Positions 17,100 through 26,016 of a stretch of 34,962 nt of DNA are shown here, piece by piece (the first letter of the stretch is position 1; each line of letters starts with the position of its first letter). A model generated the notes under the pieces. The model saw only the letters and a list, made by a program, of their open reading frames with translations, searched no databases and was not told where the DNA came from. The translations under genes and the position numbers were made by a program. The DNA comes from a virus. The DNA is taken from IMG/VR virus record IMGVR_UViG_3300021389_000072, positions 1-34,962 of that record; one strand, 5' to 3'.

Positions 17100-17849
17100 T
17101 CAGTCGTAGTAAGCTTTCAAGTGATCCAGAAGCAGCTGAGCATCGTTGTCGATGAACGTCTGCGCAACAGTGAACATGCCCATAGGAGAACGAATGCGCT
17201 CTCCTACAGTGTCTTTGGTCAACTGGGTCTGGAACACATATTTGAAGCCCAGTGCCTCATCTTCGGGAGTGAGGGTCAAAAGCGCATTTTCATATTTGGC
17301 CAAAGCCTTCAACGTCATGCGCTTGGTGGAAACCACGGTCGAGAAATAGGCCTCGATGCCATTGTTTTGAAGAGCCCCTTTAACAGGGATCTTCGTGTTC
17401 ATGGTTCCAGTAGCCTCATCCAGATCTGTACGAGTGTGGGCTGTAAAGATGACCCACTTGTCTGAACTGGCAACCTTATCTTGCATCAGTTTTTTGAAGA
17501 ACTGAGCATACTCCCCCCAAGCCTGCATGGTCTTGGATGACCCAACAACGTGGACGGACTCGTACATGTCCATCAAGAAAGTTTGGGTATCCACGACAAT
17601 CCCGTCAAAGTCAGGATTACCTTTGGCAAAATCGAAAGCATCATGGACTTCGTAAGGATCGGTGATGACATAAGTATCAAACTTGTTTCTGAAGGGAAGC
17701 TTTTTACCGGCCTCACAGTTCAGGTACATGACCTTCTTGCCACCTTTGAGATTGCGTAAGCTGGCGGACTTACCAGTCGCACTCTGCCCCGAGATCATGA
17801 CCAAATGGTCATTGAGTTGGATCCCAGGATCGTCTGTTGTGTCTGTCAT
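17100..17849 (-). CDS. RecA-core (Sak4/AAA_24-like) P-loop ATPase
   Basis: A 249-residue single-domain ATPase. Walker A is GQSATGKS (residues 21-28) and Walker B is FDGIVVDT with D87. A following segment with FTAHT near the third beta strand fits the RecA core. It lacks the extra domains of full RecA, matching the Sak4 group of phage annealing/recombination ATPases. Known Sak4 proteins work with a cognate SSB, and here ssb is the next gene. A role in annealing or recombination-dependent replication is therefore likely but inferred. It starts at an ATG with GAGG upstream, 124 bp after the primase stop and beyond a terminator, so it needs its own promoter or read-through. Confidence 0.75.
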   Translation of the reverse strand: MTDTTDDPGIQLNDHLVMISGQSATGKSASLRNLKGGKKVMYLNCEAGKKLPFRNKFDTYVITDPYEVHDAFDFAKGNPDFDGIVVDTQTFLMDMYESVHVVGSSKTMQAWGEYAQFFKKLMQDKVASSDKWVIFTAHTRTDLDEATGTMNTKIPVKGALQNNGIEAYFSTVVSTKRMTLKALAKYENALLTLTPEDEALGFKYVFQTQLTKDTVGERIRSPMGMFTVAQTFIDNDAQLLLDHLKAYYD

Positions 17850-17883
17850 AAGTACCTCACAATTAGGCCATAGAAAGCCAAGA

Positions 17884-17929
17884 AAAAAATTGGTAGGGAG
17901 CCTAGCTATTTAGTGTCACTAGGCTCCCC
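17884..17929 (-). terminator. Intrinsic terminator after the primase gene
   Basis: A 10-bp perfect stem, GGGAGCCTAG (17896-17905) with CTAGGCTCCC (17919-17928), is followed on the minus strand by TACCAATTTTTTT. It ends the helicase-polymerase-primase transcript and separates it from the ATPase/SSB cluster. Confidence 0.85.
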
Positions 17930-17973
17930 GTAAGCACCTCTACTCAGAGTGGGGAAATGGAACTAACCCTGTT

Positions 17974-20124
17974 CTAAGGAGACGCTTGGAGTTTGCGTGC
18001 AACCGTCACGAGGACAGTTTTACGCAATTCTTCGTCTGAAAGTTTGTTGGAAAGCTTCTTGTTAAAGCTCAAGACTTTTTCTTCAACTTCAGCGTAATCC
18101 ATACCGGCATCAACCAGAGCCAAGGCAAACTTAATGAACTGGTTGTTACGATTACCGTCACCGATACGTTGAGCGAACCAACGCTCCAGATTATCCAAGG
18201 ATTTGAGGTCGGCATTCTCTTTTTGGTACTCTTCGTTTTTGGTGGTCTTAGGGACGAAGGGCAGAATGTCGAGCATTTTGGTTCCTTGGCTGTAGTGATA
18301 CGAGCCTTTGTGGTTAGTCATCCACTTCTTGGCTCGCTGGTTAGACGTGTCGTCTGTGTCAAACGGCAACCACTGCATGAAATTGTTCATGAATTGACGA
18401 TACTCATCCTCATCAAGCTTGAGCTCGTAGTTCATGGGGATGATGAGACGAAACCGGTTAGAGTCTGGTGTGTGCCTCTTCGTCGTATAGGTCATGAAGA
18501 CAAACTCTTCGAGCAGCTCATGAACCATTTTAAGGGAAGCAGTCCCATCCACGTCGATGACAATCATATTGAATGTCGGGATGATGTTCTCGCCCAAACG
18601 GTGGTTGTGTTTGAAGTGGTGGTTACACCAGTGCATATCCTCAGCTTGTGTGAGGTTGTGCATCTCCGAAAAGCTCACCCGCTCTGGCTCATAGCCTTGT
18701 GCAAAGTGATCTGAATAGGAGACAACGATCTCTTCCAGACTTGTCTGCTTTAGGGTCTCCCCCAAGAAAAACTCGATGTTGTTTTCAAAGCGTTTCTTGA
18801 TAACGATATGCTGTTTGTAGCCCCAAGCCGTAGCCATGGAGAGCATCTCGTTCCGTGCTGTCTGTCCTGATTTGTAGAATGGTAATGCCTCAAACAAGTC
18901 CGAGTGCGTTACCTCAGTGTCCACAGCTGCGATGTAGCGTGCCAGTTTCATGTAGGATTTCTCCCGTGCCAGGATCTTCTGGAAAGCCAAACCGCTCTCC
19001 TCTACCAGCTTGATGGCTGGCAGTAGTTGGCTCATGTCCATGACAATCGCTTCATCTGAAAAAGCTAAAGCTCCTGCGAGCTTCAGTGCTTTGAAGTAGC
19101 GGTGGCGCATCTCGTTACGGCGGATTTCCTCGTGCTCTGGCATCTTGTTGGCCAAAGCCTCACAGTCGATCCGGTATTGGATGAGTGCAATCGCTACGTC
19201 GTCTGTAACCTCGATGTTCCATTTGAACTTCGATGGATCTGCCAAGGTCTCAAAGTGGGTCTCCCACTTGATTTCCATGTTCTGGGTCGAGACATCAACA
19301 AGCTCGTTGAAGATCTCTGTTGCAGTCAATCCTTCCCATGCAGGCTGAAGTTCACCCAAAGCAAACAAACACCGACGAGCGTAGCCGGTATCGAGCATTG
19401 TGTAGAATTTGTCTTCAGTGGATGCCCCGTCCAAAAGCTTGGTTGGGGTACCAAACATCAGGAGGTTTGCTGGGGTCTTACCCTCGATCTCCTTGGTTCG
19501 CTTGTTCTCATGGGAGTTCTTGGTGATCTTGTTCCTGACAAAACCTTGGTCATAAAGCTCCAAGTATGTAGTCAAGGCTTCGATAGATCCCTCAAGGTTG
19601 AGACCAATCTCGTCGATGAACAGGTTGAGAGAACCACAGCCTGCAATCAATGACTTCTGCCGGATCTGTTTAATGGCGGCCGATGAGCCCCCATCAAAAG
19701 AGAACGGGTACTCGCCGGTGGACTCGTACTCTTTGACAAGCAGATCTACTTCAAGCTGGTCTTCAGTGCCTTTTTGGGCAGCTCGCTGAATAGCAATCTT
19801 CCAAATATTGGTTTCAGCCAACACTGGGAGAGTGTGTTCCAGAAAAGTTTTACGGAAGCTGCGGGTGAACAGGTTCTCCAGCATGCCTACTGACCGGCCT
19901 TTGTTGGATCCAGATGGACCCAAGGCGATGGTGTAGGAGTTGACAGGGATGTCCCCCATGTCTGGGGTGCTCATAGTAGCCCGCATTGAGGAGGCCATCA
20001 TAGCGAGATAATAGGCGACGATGACGCGATAGAAACCCCGATCGACGTTCTGCGTCTTCTTGCAGATGACATCGGTGATCTCTTCGATTGCTGGGTGGTG
20101 TGATACGTTGCTGAGATCAACCAT
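17974..20124 (-). CDS. Replicative primase (AEP type) fused to an N-terminal P-loop domain
   Basis: I chose ATG 20124 (716 residues): AAGGA precedes it and it overlaps the upstream stop by only 8 nt. A GTG at 20175 would add 17 residues. The N-terminal part is a P-loop domain: GPSGSNKGRS (69-78) as Walker A and LNLFIDEI (166-173) as Walker B, resembling DUF3987/VirE-like helicase modules. The C-terminal part is an archaeo-eukaryotic primase fold: VIDVDG (D524/D526), then KRHTPDSNRFRLIIP with H551, then a helical PriCT-like end from GNRNNQFIKFALAL. It corresponds in position and size to the N4 gp43 primase. The order ATPase-then-primase is the reverse of many phage primase-helicases. It would prime DNA synthesis for the adjacent polymerase. 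Confidence 0.8.
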   Translation of the reverse strand: MVDLSNVSHHPAIEEITDVICKKTQNVDRGFYRVIVAYYLAMMASSMRATMSTPDMGDIPVNSYTIALGPSGSNKGRSVGMLENLFTRSFRKTFLEHTLPVLAETNIWKIAIQRAAQKGTEDQLEVDLLVKEYESTGEYPFSFDGGSSAAIKQIRQKSLIAGCGSLNLFIDEIGLNLEGSIEALTTYLELYDQGFVRNKITKNSHENKRTKEIEGKTPANLLMFGTPTKLLDGASTEDKFYTMLDTGYARRCLFALGELQPAWEGLTATEIFNELVDVSTQNMEIKWETHFETLADPSKFKWNIEVTDDVAIALIQYRIDCEALANKMPEHEEIRRNEMRHRYFKALKLAGALAFSDEAIVMDMSQLLPAIKLVEESGLAFQKILAREKSYMKLARYIAAVDTEVTHSDLFEALPFYKSGQTARNEMLSMATAWGYKQHIVIKKRFENNIEFFLGETLKQTSLEEIVVSYSDHFAQGYEPERVSFSEMHNLTQAEDMHWCNHHFKHNHRLGENIIPTFNMIVIDVDGTASLKMVHELLEEFVFMTYTTKRHTPDSNRFRLIIPMNYELKLDEDEYRQFMNNFMQWLPFDTDDTSNQRAKKWMTNHKGSYHYSQGTKMLDILPFVPKTTKNEEYQKENADLKSLDNLERWFAQRIGDGNRNNQFIKFALALVDAGMDYAEVEEKVLSFNKKLSNKLSDEELRKTVLVTVARKLQASP

Positions 20125-21076
20125 GTTCGTAAAGTTCCTTCTGAGTGCAAATTGCAAATGCTGGGCAATATCCACAGGCTTTAACTTTGCCAGGGATAGT
20201 GTGAACTACCCCCTTGCCAGCACTTGCCTGAAAAGCAATTGCATCAGAGAGGGAACTAAAATTACGGGTGGATCGACCATCCGTCTTGGCTGGATTGGCG
20301 TAGTATTTGTAAGAGGTTTCACCTCTCCACAGTTCTTCGTCTGTGCAAAATGGTAGAGCAGGCTCAGCCAGATCAGCATGAGCCTCCAGTACACGCAGCT
20401 TGGTTTTGATCCATGCCGAGGTCTCCTCTTCGGACATGAGCTCCACACGGTGCTCTTTGACGCGCTGTTGAGGGTATGCTGAGTTCTGTTTTGCCATCGC
20501 ACGAGACCAATCCGTGAAGATGAATTGGATATTCATGTGATCGGCTATGATCTTGTTAGGATTCAACCACTTATAGATGCTGCCTTGGAGACGATAATTT
20601 TCATCATTGGATCCATAGACCGCGGTATAGGCCGAGGTGCTCTTGAAGTCCTGAAGGACGCCTTCCAGCACCATGTCAAATTTACCAGAGATGGTGTATC
20701 CGCTTATCTCACGGCTGGAGCGTTGCTCCAACCAGACTTGGATATTCTCTGGATTTGGGTCTTTGGGATTGATCTCGATCTTGTCGATGATCTTCTGGGG
20801 GTATCCCAGTTTAGCCATGGAGGATTTGTAATCCTTTTTCCAGGCTTGCTCGATGCCGTCATGGATCGTGTGACCCAGACGAGATGCGATGTAATCTGTG
20901 ACATCTGGTGTCTCTTGCACAGCTTCGCTCAGACGCTCTTTTAAAAGGATCTGACGTACTGGTTTTAAGATAGATGTGGCGGAAATGGATCGACCCATTG
21001 CCGTGAAGTCATATCCATCAGCTGCCAGCCATACGGCAATAGGCAAGCTAACGCCGGTTACGTTGGTGAGGCGCAT
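20117..21076 (-). CDS. RecB/Cas4-like PD-(D/E)xK nuclease
   Basis: A 319-residue nuclease. The RecB-family motifs are H69 in RLGHTIHDGIE, then GKFDMVLEGVLQDFKSTS with D134, D143 and K145, and a QGSIYKWL helix (Q...Y motif). Near the C-terminus is a CGYCPAFAIC triplet of cysteines, recalling the iron-sulfur cluster of Cas4/AddB nucleases; a fourth cysteine could be in PALPFCTDEE. It lies between DNA polymerase and primase, the arrangement of the N4 replication block, and probably processes DNA ends. It starts at an ATG with AAAGGGG upstream and overlaps the primase start. Confidence 0.78.
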   Translation of the reverse strand: MRLTNVTGVSLPIAVWLAADGYDFTAMGRSISATSILKPVRQILLKERLSEAVQETPDVTDYIASRLGHTIHDGIEQAWKKDYKSSMAKLGYPQKIIDKIEINPKDPNPENIQVWLEQRSSREISGYTISGKFDMVLEGVLQDFKSTSAYTAVYGSNDENYRLQGSIYKWLNPNKIIADHMNIQFIFTDWSRAMAKQNSAYPQQRVKEHRVELMSEEETSAWIKTKLRVLEAHADLAEPALPFCTDEELWRGETSYKYYANPAKTDGRSTRNFSSLSDAIAFQASAGKGVVHTIPGKVKACGYCPAFAICTQKELYEHG

Positions 21077-21112
21077 GATGATCCCCTTTGGGTCTATGGT
21101 GTGATTTGGGTT

Positions 21113-21124
21113 GGTGTGGTGTGA
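21113..21124 (-). promoter_or_regulatory. TCACACCACACC element upstream of the RecB-like gene
   Basis: A full 12-bp match in gene orientation, 36 bp before the ATG at 21076. It forms one arm of a longer inverted repeat (21113-21157) with TACCGG/CCGGTA at its centre. Confidence 0.5.
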
Positions 21125-21157
21125 TACCGGAAAATTACTCTACCGGTACCACACACC
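21113..21157. repeat. Imperfect inverted repeat built from GTGTGG and ACCGG blocks
   Basis: The left arm, GGTGTGGTGTGATACCGG (21113-21130), pairs imperfectly with CCGGTACCACACACC (21143-21157) around a 12-nt AT-rich loop. It fills the 116-bp gap between the 107-aa gene and the RecB-like gene. There is no U-tract after it on the minus strand. It may be an operator or a weak terminator combined with the CACACC element. Confidence 0.45.
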
Positions 21158-21192
21158 AAAGAAAACAAAACTATTTTTGAAGGTAGCTTTGA

Positions 21193-21516
21193 TTACACGC
21201 TTTCGCGTGAAAACTCTTCTGGGGTCATATAACCCATAGTAGAAATGTTGAGAATTACGGCATCTTTTACCATATCTGGGTCAACATCATTTTCTGCTTT
21301 GATGCGCTGCATTCCTGCTTTTTGCATCTGCGACAGGTGCCGTTTACCGATGTCCAAAGTTGGGGTTTCCATCAGAATATTGATCGTCCGTTCCCGAACA
21401 GCTTCATCCTTGAGATAGACCATCTTCAGAGTTGCCAAGTGGTAGACTTTCTTGGCTCCCTCCGTTGGCACAGGCGCCAGCTTTGGGGTCATAGGACCTT
21501 TAGATTTAACAGTCAT
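21193..21516 (-). CDS. Hypothetical protein, 107 aa, coupled to DNA polymerase
   Basis: A basic N-terminus (MTVKSKGPMTPKLAPVP) is followed by a helical body and an acidic end. No domain is recognised. Its ATG overlaps the polymerase stop by 4 nt (ATGA) with GGAGG upstream, so it is translationally coupled to the polymerase. N4-like genomes have small unknown genes in this replication block. An accessory role for the polymerase is conceivable but untested. Confidence 0.65.
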   Translation of the reverse strand: MTVKSKGPMTPKLAPVPTEGAKKVYHLATLKMVYLKDEAVRERTINILMETPTLDIGKRHLSQMQKAGMQRIKAENDVDPDMVKDAVILNISTMGYMTPEEFSRESV

Positions 21517-24077
21517 GCTGCCTCCAGTTCTTGAACGTGTTCAGCGATAATATCGAGAATTTTCTCTTTATCGGCGCCATTAGGGATCTCTGCATCCTCA
21601 GCCCAAGAAGGGTAGAAGACAGAGAGTTCACCGCCAAGCTTGACGGTGTCGTGAGCAATATCAGGATGATCCTGCCATTGCACGGCTTTAACCAGATGCT
21701 CGTTGACCCAGAGGACCACGTCCATATCGTCAGGGGTCATGAGGTACTGTGCATCGTGGATATGTGCCGATGGTTTGATCACAAGACGGTATTTGCTTTT
21801 GCGTACCTTCCTCATGAACTCAATGCTGGCTCTGGTGTTTAAGAGGCACCATGATTGCCCGAGGGCGTTACCAGCAGTTCTGCCTTCAGCTTGTGCCTCA
21901 AAGGGAGTTTTACTGTTCCCTCGAACCACCTGATGAAGCAGAGGTGTTCTGACTCGCAGACCAAAAGCTGCTGTAATGAATCCAGTTTGAGCGGCTTCAT
22001 CGAGTTTCTTTTGGATCCATTGATCACTCTCTTTGTAGAGTTCATGATAACGTGCTTCGATCACCTTAGCTTGTGGTAGATCAAAACTCGTTTTAGCTAC
22101 CAAGCCGATATGGGTACCGCCATAAGTGAGCAAGAAAGTTGGTACTTTTGAATCGTCTCGGAGTACCGGATAGAGCTTCTTGATTGAGTTGATGCTCCCC
22201 ACTGTATCGACAATGCCGGTCATTTGCTCAGGGAAGTACGAGAATGCCCTGAGACAGTGGCCGTCGTAGCCGTCGAGGTAAACCTTCAGCTTGTTGGTGT
22301 CTTTTGTGGTGAGGGCCGAAATCCGATCTTCTAAAGAAGAAAAATCCAAGCCCATAAAAAGACCGTGCTTCATGCGGAAACACTTCTTGATCGCTTTTCC
22401 GTAGGCGCCTTTGACCGGCAGGTTCTGGAGGTTGGGTCCAGAAGAGCTGAGACGCCCCGATACAGTGCCTCCCAGGTTGAAGCTACCAAAGAGGTAATGC
22501 TGACCATCGGGAGCCAACTGAGCTCCTTCTAGGGCAGGGATGAAGGTCGAGTAGATTTTATCCACCGCGGCATACTCAAGGAATGCACGCAGCAGAGCAT
22601 GAACTTCTGGATCCTCTGTGGTGCCAAAGAGTTTCTCCAATACATCAGCACCCGTTGCCGGAAGCTTTGTCTTGGTTCGCTCGATGATTGGAAGACCCAT
22701 CAGTTCATAGAGAAGCCGTTGCATTTGTGGTGGGGAGTTTGGATTAAACTCTTCCACTGAGTCTGCGTAGGTAACCCGTTTGACTTTGAGGGTGGTGTTC
22801 TTGAATTGAACCCATTCCTCTTTCATCTGATGGGTGAACTCTTGGACAAAGCGGTGTCCTTGAATTGCAAACAGAGCATCGTTTCGGTAGCCTTCAAGCT
22901 CAGCCTTTGTCTTGACCACTTGATCCATATCAACTGGCATGCCTGAAAGCTGCATCTGAACGATGTCCACTAGGGCAGGGTGGAATAGCTCTTCGTAAGT
23001 CTCGAGCTGATCGTCTGCTACCATCTTATCCCAGTATTTCTCTTTGACGTACCAAGTAGATAGGCAGTCAACGAGGTTGTATTCCAGGAGCTGAGGCAGC
23101 GGGATCTTGGTGATGTCCTTGATCTCATCCACAGCATAGTTTCCAGCAAACTCTTGAGCCAAATCTTTGAGGCCAAGGGTGTTGCCGGCACAGGTGTTGG
23201 TTGCCAGATAGGCGATGATCTTGGTGCAGTCATAGTTGCCTAAGATAATCTCCAGGCCATCCAATAGCCCTGCTTGGTCGATCAGATTGTCCATAAACAA
23301 CTGATAGATCAAGATTGTCGCATCGAAGGAGATGTTATGGTAAGTCATCTTGTGTTTGTAGGCTTTGAAGAACCTGATCAGCAGTTTACGCACGGCCGCT
23401 GGATTCTCTGAGAGATCCACCGGAAAGGCGATACCTTCATGTTTGTTCCAAGCAAACCCGATTGTACCGATACCTGCCTCATAGAACTTGAGGCTGAAGG
23501 TTTCTGTGTCACAAGTAAGATCGCAGTCCATGTCGAGCAGCTTTTGGAGCCACACAGAGATGTCAGTGACTGTCATAGGATAGGCGCTAAATTTGATGAT
23601 GGAGTGGCCAGGATCATGGTAGATACCGTTCTGGTGACCCCACAAAGCTTCCATGGCCTGCTTAATCTTGTCCCGTGTGGGGATAGGATTGTAGAAGACT
23701 TGGCGGTAGTTGGGGCAGAATATGACATGGAACTCACCTGCCTGAGCGGTGGGGTACACGTTTGGTAGCACATAGCCTAGATAAGCATCGGCTTTGTTGA
23801 CACCGGTAAGGGTTTTGAAATAATCCCCATCACTGACCATCACATACTTGGTTCCAATGTCGGAAAGAACCGGCATCAGATCATCAAGGTATTCTCGCAT
23901 GATAGCGACCTTGGTTTTCTTTGCTGGCAAGTGTAGCGTGTAGGCAATTACACTCTCTGGATCCAACTCGTGAGGTGTCAGGTATTCCCTGGTCATATCT
24001 ATCTCAGAAAGCTTGGGAACCAAGAATGCAACGGGGTACTCTTTATGAGTGGTGGCACTGAAGGTTTGATATTGCAT
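21513..24077 (-). CDS. Family A DNA polymerase with 3'-5' exonuclease
   Basis: The 854-residue replicative polymerase has an N-terminal non-catalytic region (1-170) and a proofreading exonuclease: DLTCDTETF (D190/E192), MTYHNISFDATIL (D252) and YNLVDCLSTWYV for ExoIII. The polymerase domain follows, with SGRLSSSGPNLQNLP, motif A MGLDFSSLEDR (D578), motif B KVPTFLLTYGG and motif C AHIHDAQYLM (H774-D775). All catalytic residues are present, so it should be active. Length and neighbours match N4 gp39. The ATG has AGGAG upstream. It is transcribed after the helicase and a 171-aa gene, and coupled to a small gene downstream. Confidence 0.95.
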   Translation of the reverse strand: MQYQTFSATTHKEYPVAFLVPKLSEIDMTREYLTPHELDPESVIAYTLHLPAKKTKVAIMREYLDDLMPVLSDIGTKYVMVSDGDYFKTLTGVNKADAYLGYVLPNVYPTAQAGEFHVIFCPNYRQVFYNPIPTRDKIKQAMEALWGHQNGIYHDPGHSIIKFSAYPMTVTDISVWLQKLLDMDCDLTCDTETFSLKFYEAGIGTIGFAWNKHEGIAFPVDLSENPAAVRKLLIRFFKAYKHKMTYHNISFDATILIYQLFMDNLIDQAGLLDGLEIILGNYDCTKIIAYLATNTCAGNTLGLKDLAQEFAGNYAVDEIKDITKIPLPQLLEYNLVDCLSTWYVKEKYWDKMVADDQLETYEELFHPALVDIVQMQLSGMPVDMDQVVKTKAELEGYRNDALFAIQGHRFVQEFTHQMKEEWVQFKNTTLKVKRVTYADSVEEFNPNSPPQMQRLLYELMGLPIIERTKTKLPATGADVLEKLFGTTEDPEVHALLRAFLEYAAVDKIYSTFIPALEGAQLAPDGQHYLFGSFNLGGTVSGRLSSSGPNLQNLPVKGAYGKAIKKCFRMKHGLFMGLDFSSLEDRISALTTKDTNKLKVYLDGYDGHCLRAFSYFPEQMTGIVDTVGSINSIKKLYPVLRDDSKVPTFLLTYGGTHIGLVAKTSFDLPQAKVIEARYHELYKESDQWIQKKLDEAAQTGFITAAFGLRVRTPLLHQVVRGNSKTPFEAQAEGRTAGNALGQSWCLLNTRASIEFMRKVRKSKYRLVIKPSAHIHDAQYLMTPDDMDVVLWVNEHLVKAVQWQDHPDIAHDTVKLGGELSVFYPSWAEDAEIPNGADKEKILDIIAEHVQELEAA

Positions 24078-24112
24078 TTTTAAGCTCCTGCTTTTCTTGG
24101 GTCGGAGGTGGA

Positions 24113-24628
24113 TTAGTAGCGCATTTCAGTGGTCAGAAAATAAAGAATTTTTATCTTTATGCTCTCGTACTGAAGCTTCTGTAGGGGCTTATCTCCAATA
24201 GACCAAGCTTCTGGCTTTTGTCTTGGGAGCATCTGCATGGTAGGTATGAGATTAACAATGTCTTCAGGTAAAGCATCTCTACAATCTTGGTCTGTTTTAC
24301 AGGGCCAGAGGAGTAAGGATATTCCTTGTTTGACAGCTTGTGTTTCTTGTTCAACGCATTTCATGTCAGCCATGTAAGCTGATATGGCAGGATACATGGC
24401 TGGTTCCGGTGCTTTTTTTGTAGCCCGCTTATGCTGCTCTTTTGGTAGTTGAGTACGGAACTTGCCCTGGAACATAAACCCATGGTAAGAGCCCCCTAAA
24501 TCAGCATTTTCTCGAATGAGACTTCTGAGAACACCTTCTTGGTGAGCCATTTCCTTAGCCACCAACGTCTCTACAATCGCATCAACGAGAAGGTTTTTGT
24601 TAGAATAGGTTGGTGGAGCTTTAGTCAT
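24113..24628 (-). CDS. Hypothetical protein between helicase and polymerase, 171 aa
   Basis: I start this gene at ATG 24628 (MTKAPPTYSNKNLLVDAIVE), which has GGAAAGG upstream and lies 11 bp after the helicase stop. The frame extends further upstream inside the helicase gene but without good start signals. The protein is helical at the N-terminus, has a Lys-rich centre, two nearby cysteines (WPCKTDQDCRD) and a C-terminus rich in Lys and Ile. No family is recognised. Its position implies a replication accessory role, by context only. Confidence 0.65.
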   Translation of the reverse strand: MTKAPPTYSNKNLLVDAIVETLVAKEMAHQEGVLRSLIRENADLGGSYHGFMFQGKFRTQLPKEQHKRATKKAPEPAMYPAISAYMADMKCVEQETQAVKQGISLLLWPCKTDQDCRDALPEDIVNLIPTMQMLPRQKPEAWSIGDKPLQKLQYESIKIKILYFLTTEMRY

Positions 24629-24639
24629 AACCTTTCCTT

Positions 24640-26007
24640 TCAGGTGTATTTGCCAGGAAGTCTTCCATAGAGATAGATTTTGGAACTGGACCGAGACACC
24701 GCCACAAAAAGCAAACGCGCTACTTGCTTTGCGTCCCAAGATGTACCGATGTTCCCTAGATCAATGAAGACAGTATCATAGGTGCTGCCTTGGGATTTAT
24801 AGACCGTGCAAGCGGACTTATCACGAAGATCGGCACAAGTACCTTTCACCGTGAAGTACTCACTCCAGGCTTTCTGGCGCTTGAGTTCTTTAACGGCCGC
24901 ATCCCAACGCGGTTTGTCCAAAGCATAGTTGACGTAGAAAGTGTTTTGATCGTTGGGTATAGCAGCAGTTTTGCCGCTTAAAACACGCATGACCTGCATG
25001 TTGCAGTACGACAGGGGAACACCGTCGTCGAACAGCTCTCCATACCCAAACTCGATTACGTTGGAGTAACTGACGCTGATGATCTGGAGTTCTCGTTCCA
25101 CGCTAATAGAGGTCTTGCCCATGACGTAGGCCGAAGCCACAACCATGAGATCTCCTGCTATTGGTTCCTCGGGTAGGTTGCGGAGACCGCGGATACCTTC
25201 ATTGAACCAGTTTACCCGTTGGTTGGTGTAGCAGAGAATACGGGCTGATGGATTCATGTCATTGGCGAAGATATGGCTGAGTTTGTCCTCCATTTCCTCG
25301 TCATCCAGATACTCGATGGTTCCTGGCACAGCTTTGATAGGGCTGAACTTACCGGTCTGCACTGTCACCCGTAACTGAGCACACAGAGCCATAAGGGCTT
25401 GGCTGTGAGCATTGCGTACCGGCTGATCCAAGAAGACCATGTTGTCTGTGGCCATGTTGAGGTAGACGAGAGAAAGCTCTTCATCGACCGGCGCCAACTG
25501 ATCGCAATCACCCACAAAGATCACCTTGGATCCCTCAAAGGCTTCCAGGATTATCCCATATAGGGTTGCGTCGATCATTGAAGACTCGTCAATGAAAACG
25601 ATCTTCCGAGGCTTCTTGCAGTAGTTATTAGTTTTGGTAATGTCAGTCTTACCAGTTTTAAAGTTCTCTTGGACTTTTAATGCCAGATAGCTGTGGATGG
25701 TTTGCACCTGACCACGAGTACCTGGAATATTGAGCGAGCTTTCCAAGACTTCGGCTGCCTTGTTGGTGGTCGCCGTGAATACAACTTCGTCGTATTCCGG
25801 CTTGATCCCAAGCATGGCACAGGCATCGTGATATTCCTGCATAACCTTGTTAGAGAGATGACCCATCAAGAAGGTCTTACCGGTTCCAGGACCGCCTGAG
25901 ATACCAAAGGTAGCGTCCTCAGACATCAAGAACGCAAAGAAGGAATCTGAGCCTTCTTGTTGAGCTGGGGTGAGGGTAGGGGTTGTGATTGGAGTCTGGG
26001 CTGTCAT
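24640..26007 (-). CDS. Dda-like SF1 DNA helicase
   Basis: A 455-residue superfamily 1 helicase of the RecD/Dda group. Visible motifs are Walker A SGGPGTGKT ending at residue 45, motif Ia ATTNKAAEVL, Walker B IVFIDESSMID (D140/E141), motif III VIFVGDCDQLAPV, motif V CTVYKSQGSTYDTVFIDL and motif VI FVAVSRSSSKIYLYG at the C-terminus. Size and order before DNA polymerase match N4 gp37. It would unwind DNA or displace proteins 5' to 3' ahead of the replication fork. The ATG at 26007 has TAGGAAAA upstream. Confidence 0.9.
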   Translation of the reverse strand: MTAQTPITTPTLTPAQQEGSDSFFAFLMSEDATFGISGGPGTGKTFLMGHLSNKVMQEYHDACAMLGIKPEYDEVVFTATTNKAAEVLESSLNIPGTRGQVQTIHSYLALKVQENFKTGKTDITKTNNYCKKPRKIVFIDESSMIDATLYGIILEAFEGSKVIFVGDCDQLAPVDEELSLVYLNMATDNMVFLDQPVRNAHSQALMALCAQLRVTVQTGKFSPIKAVPGTIEYLDDEEMEDKLSHIFANDMNPSARILCYTNQRVNWFNEGIRGLRNLPEEPIAGDLMVVASAYVMGKTSISVERELQIISVSYSNVIEFGYGELFDDGVPLSYCNMQVMRVLSGKTAAIPNDQNTFYVNYALDKPRWDAAVKELKRQKAWSEYFTVKGTCADLRDKSACTVYKSQGSTYDTVFIDLGNIGTSWDAKQVARLLFVAVSRSSSKIYLYGRLPGKYT

Positions 26008-26016
26008 GGTATTTTC

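Noticed and set aside
16225-17109. Long plus-strand open frame (294 codons) opposite ssb and the resolvase gene
   Set aside because: Lies antisense to well-supported genes, has no ribosome binding site and reads as low-information sequence; a shadow frame.
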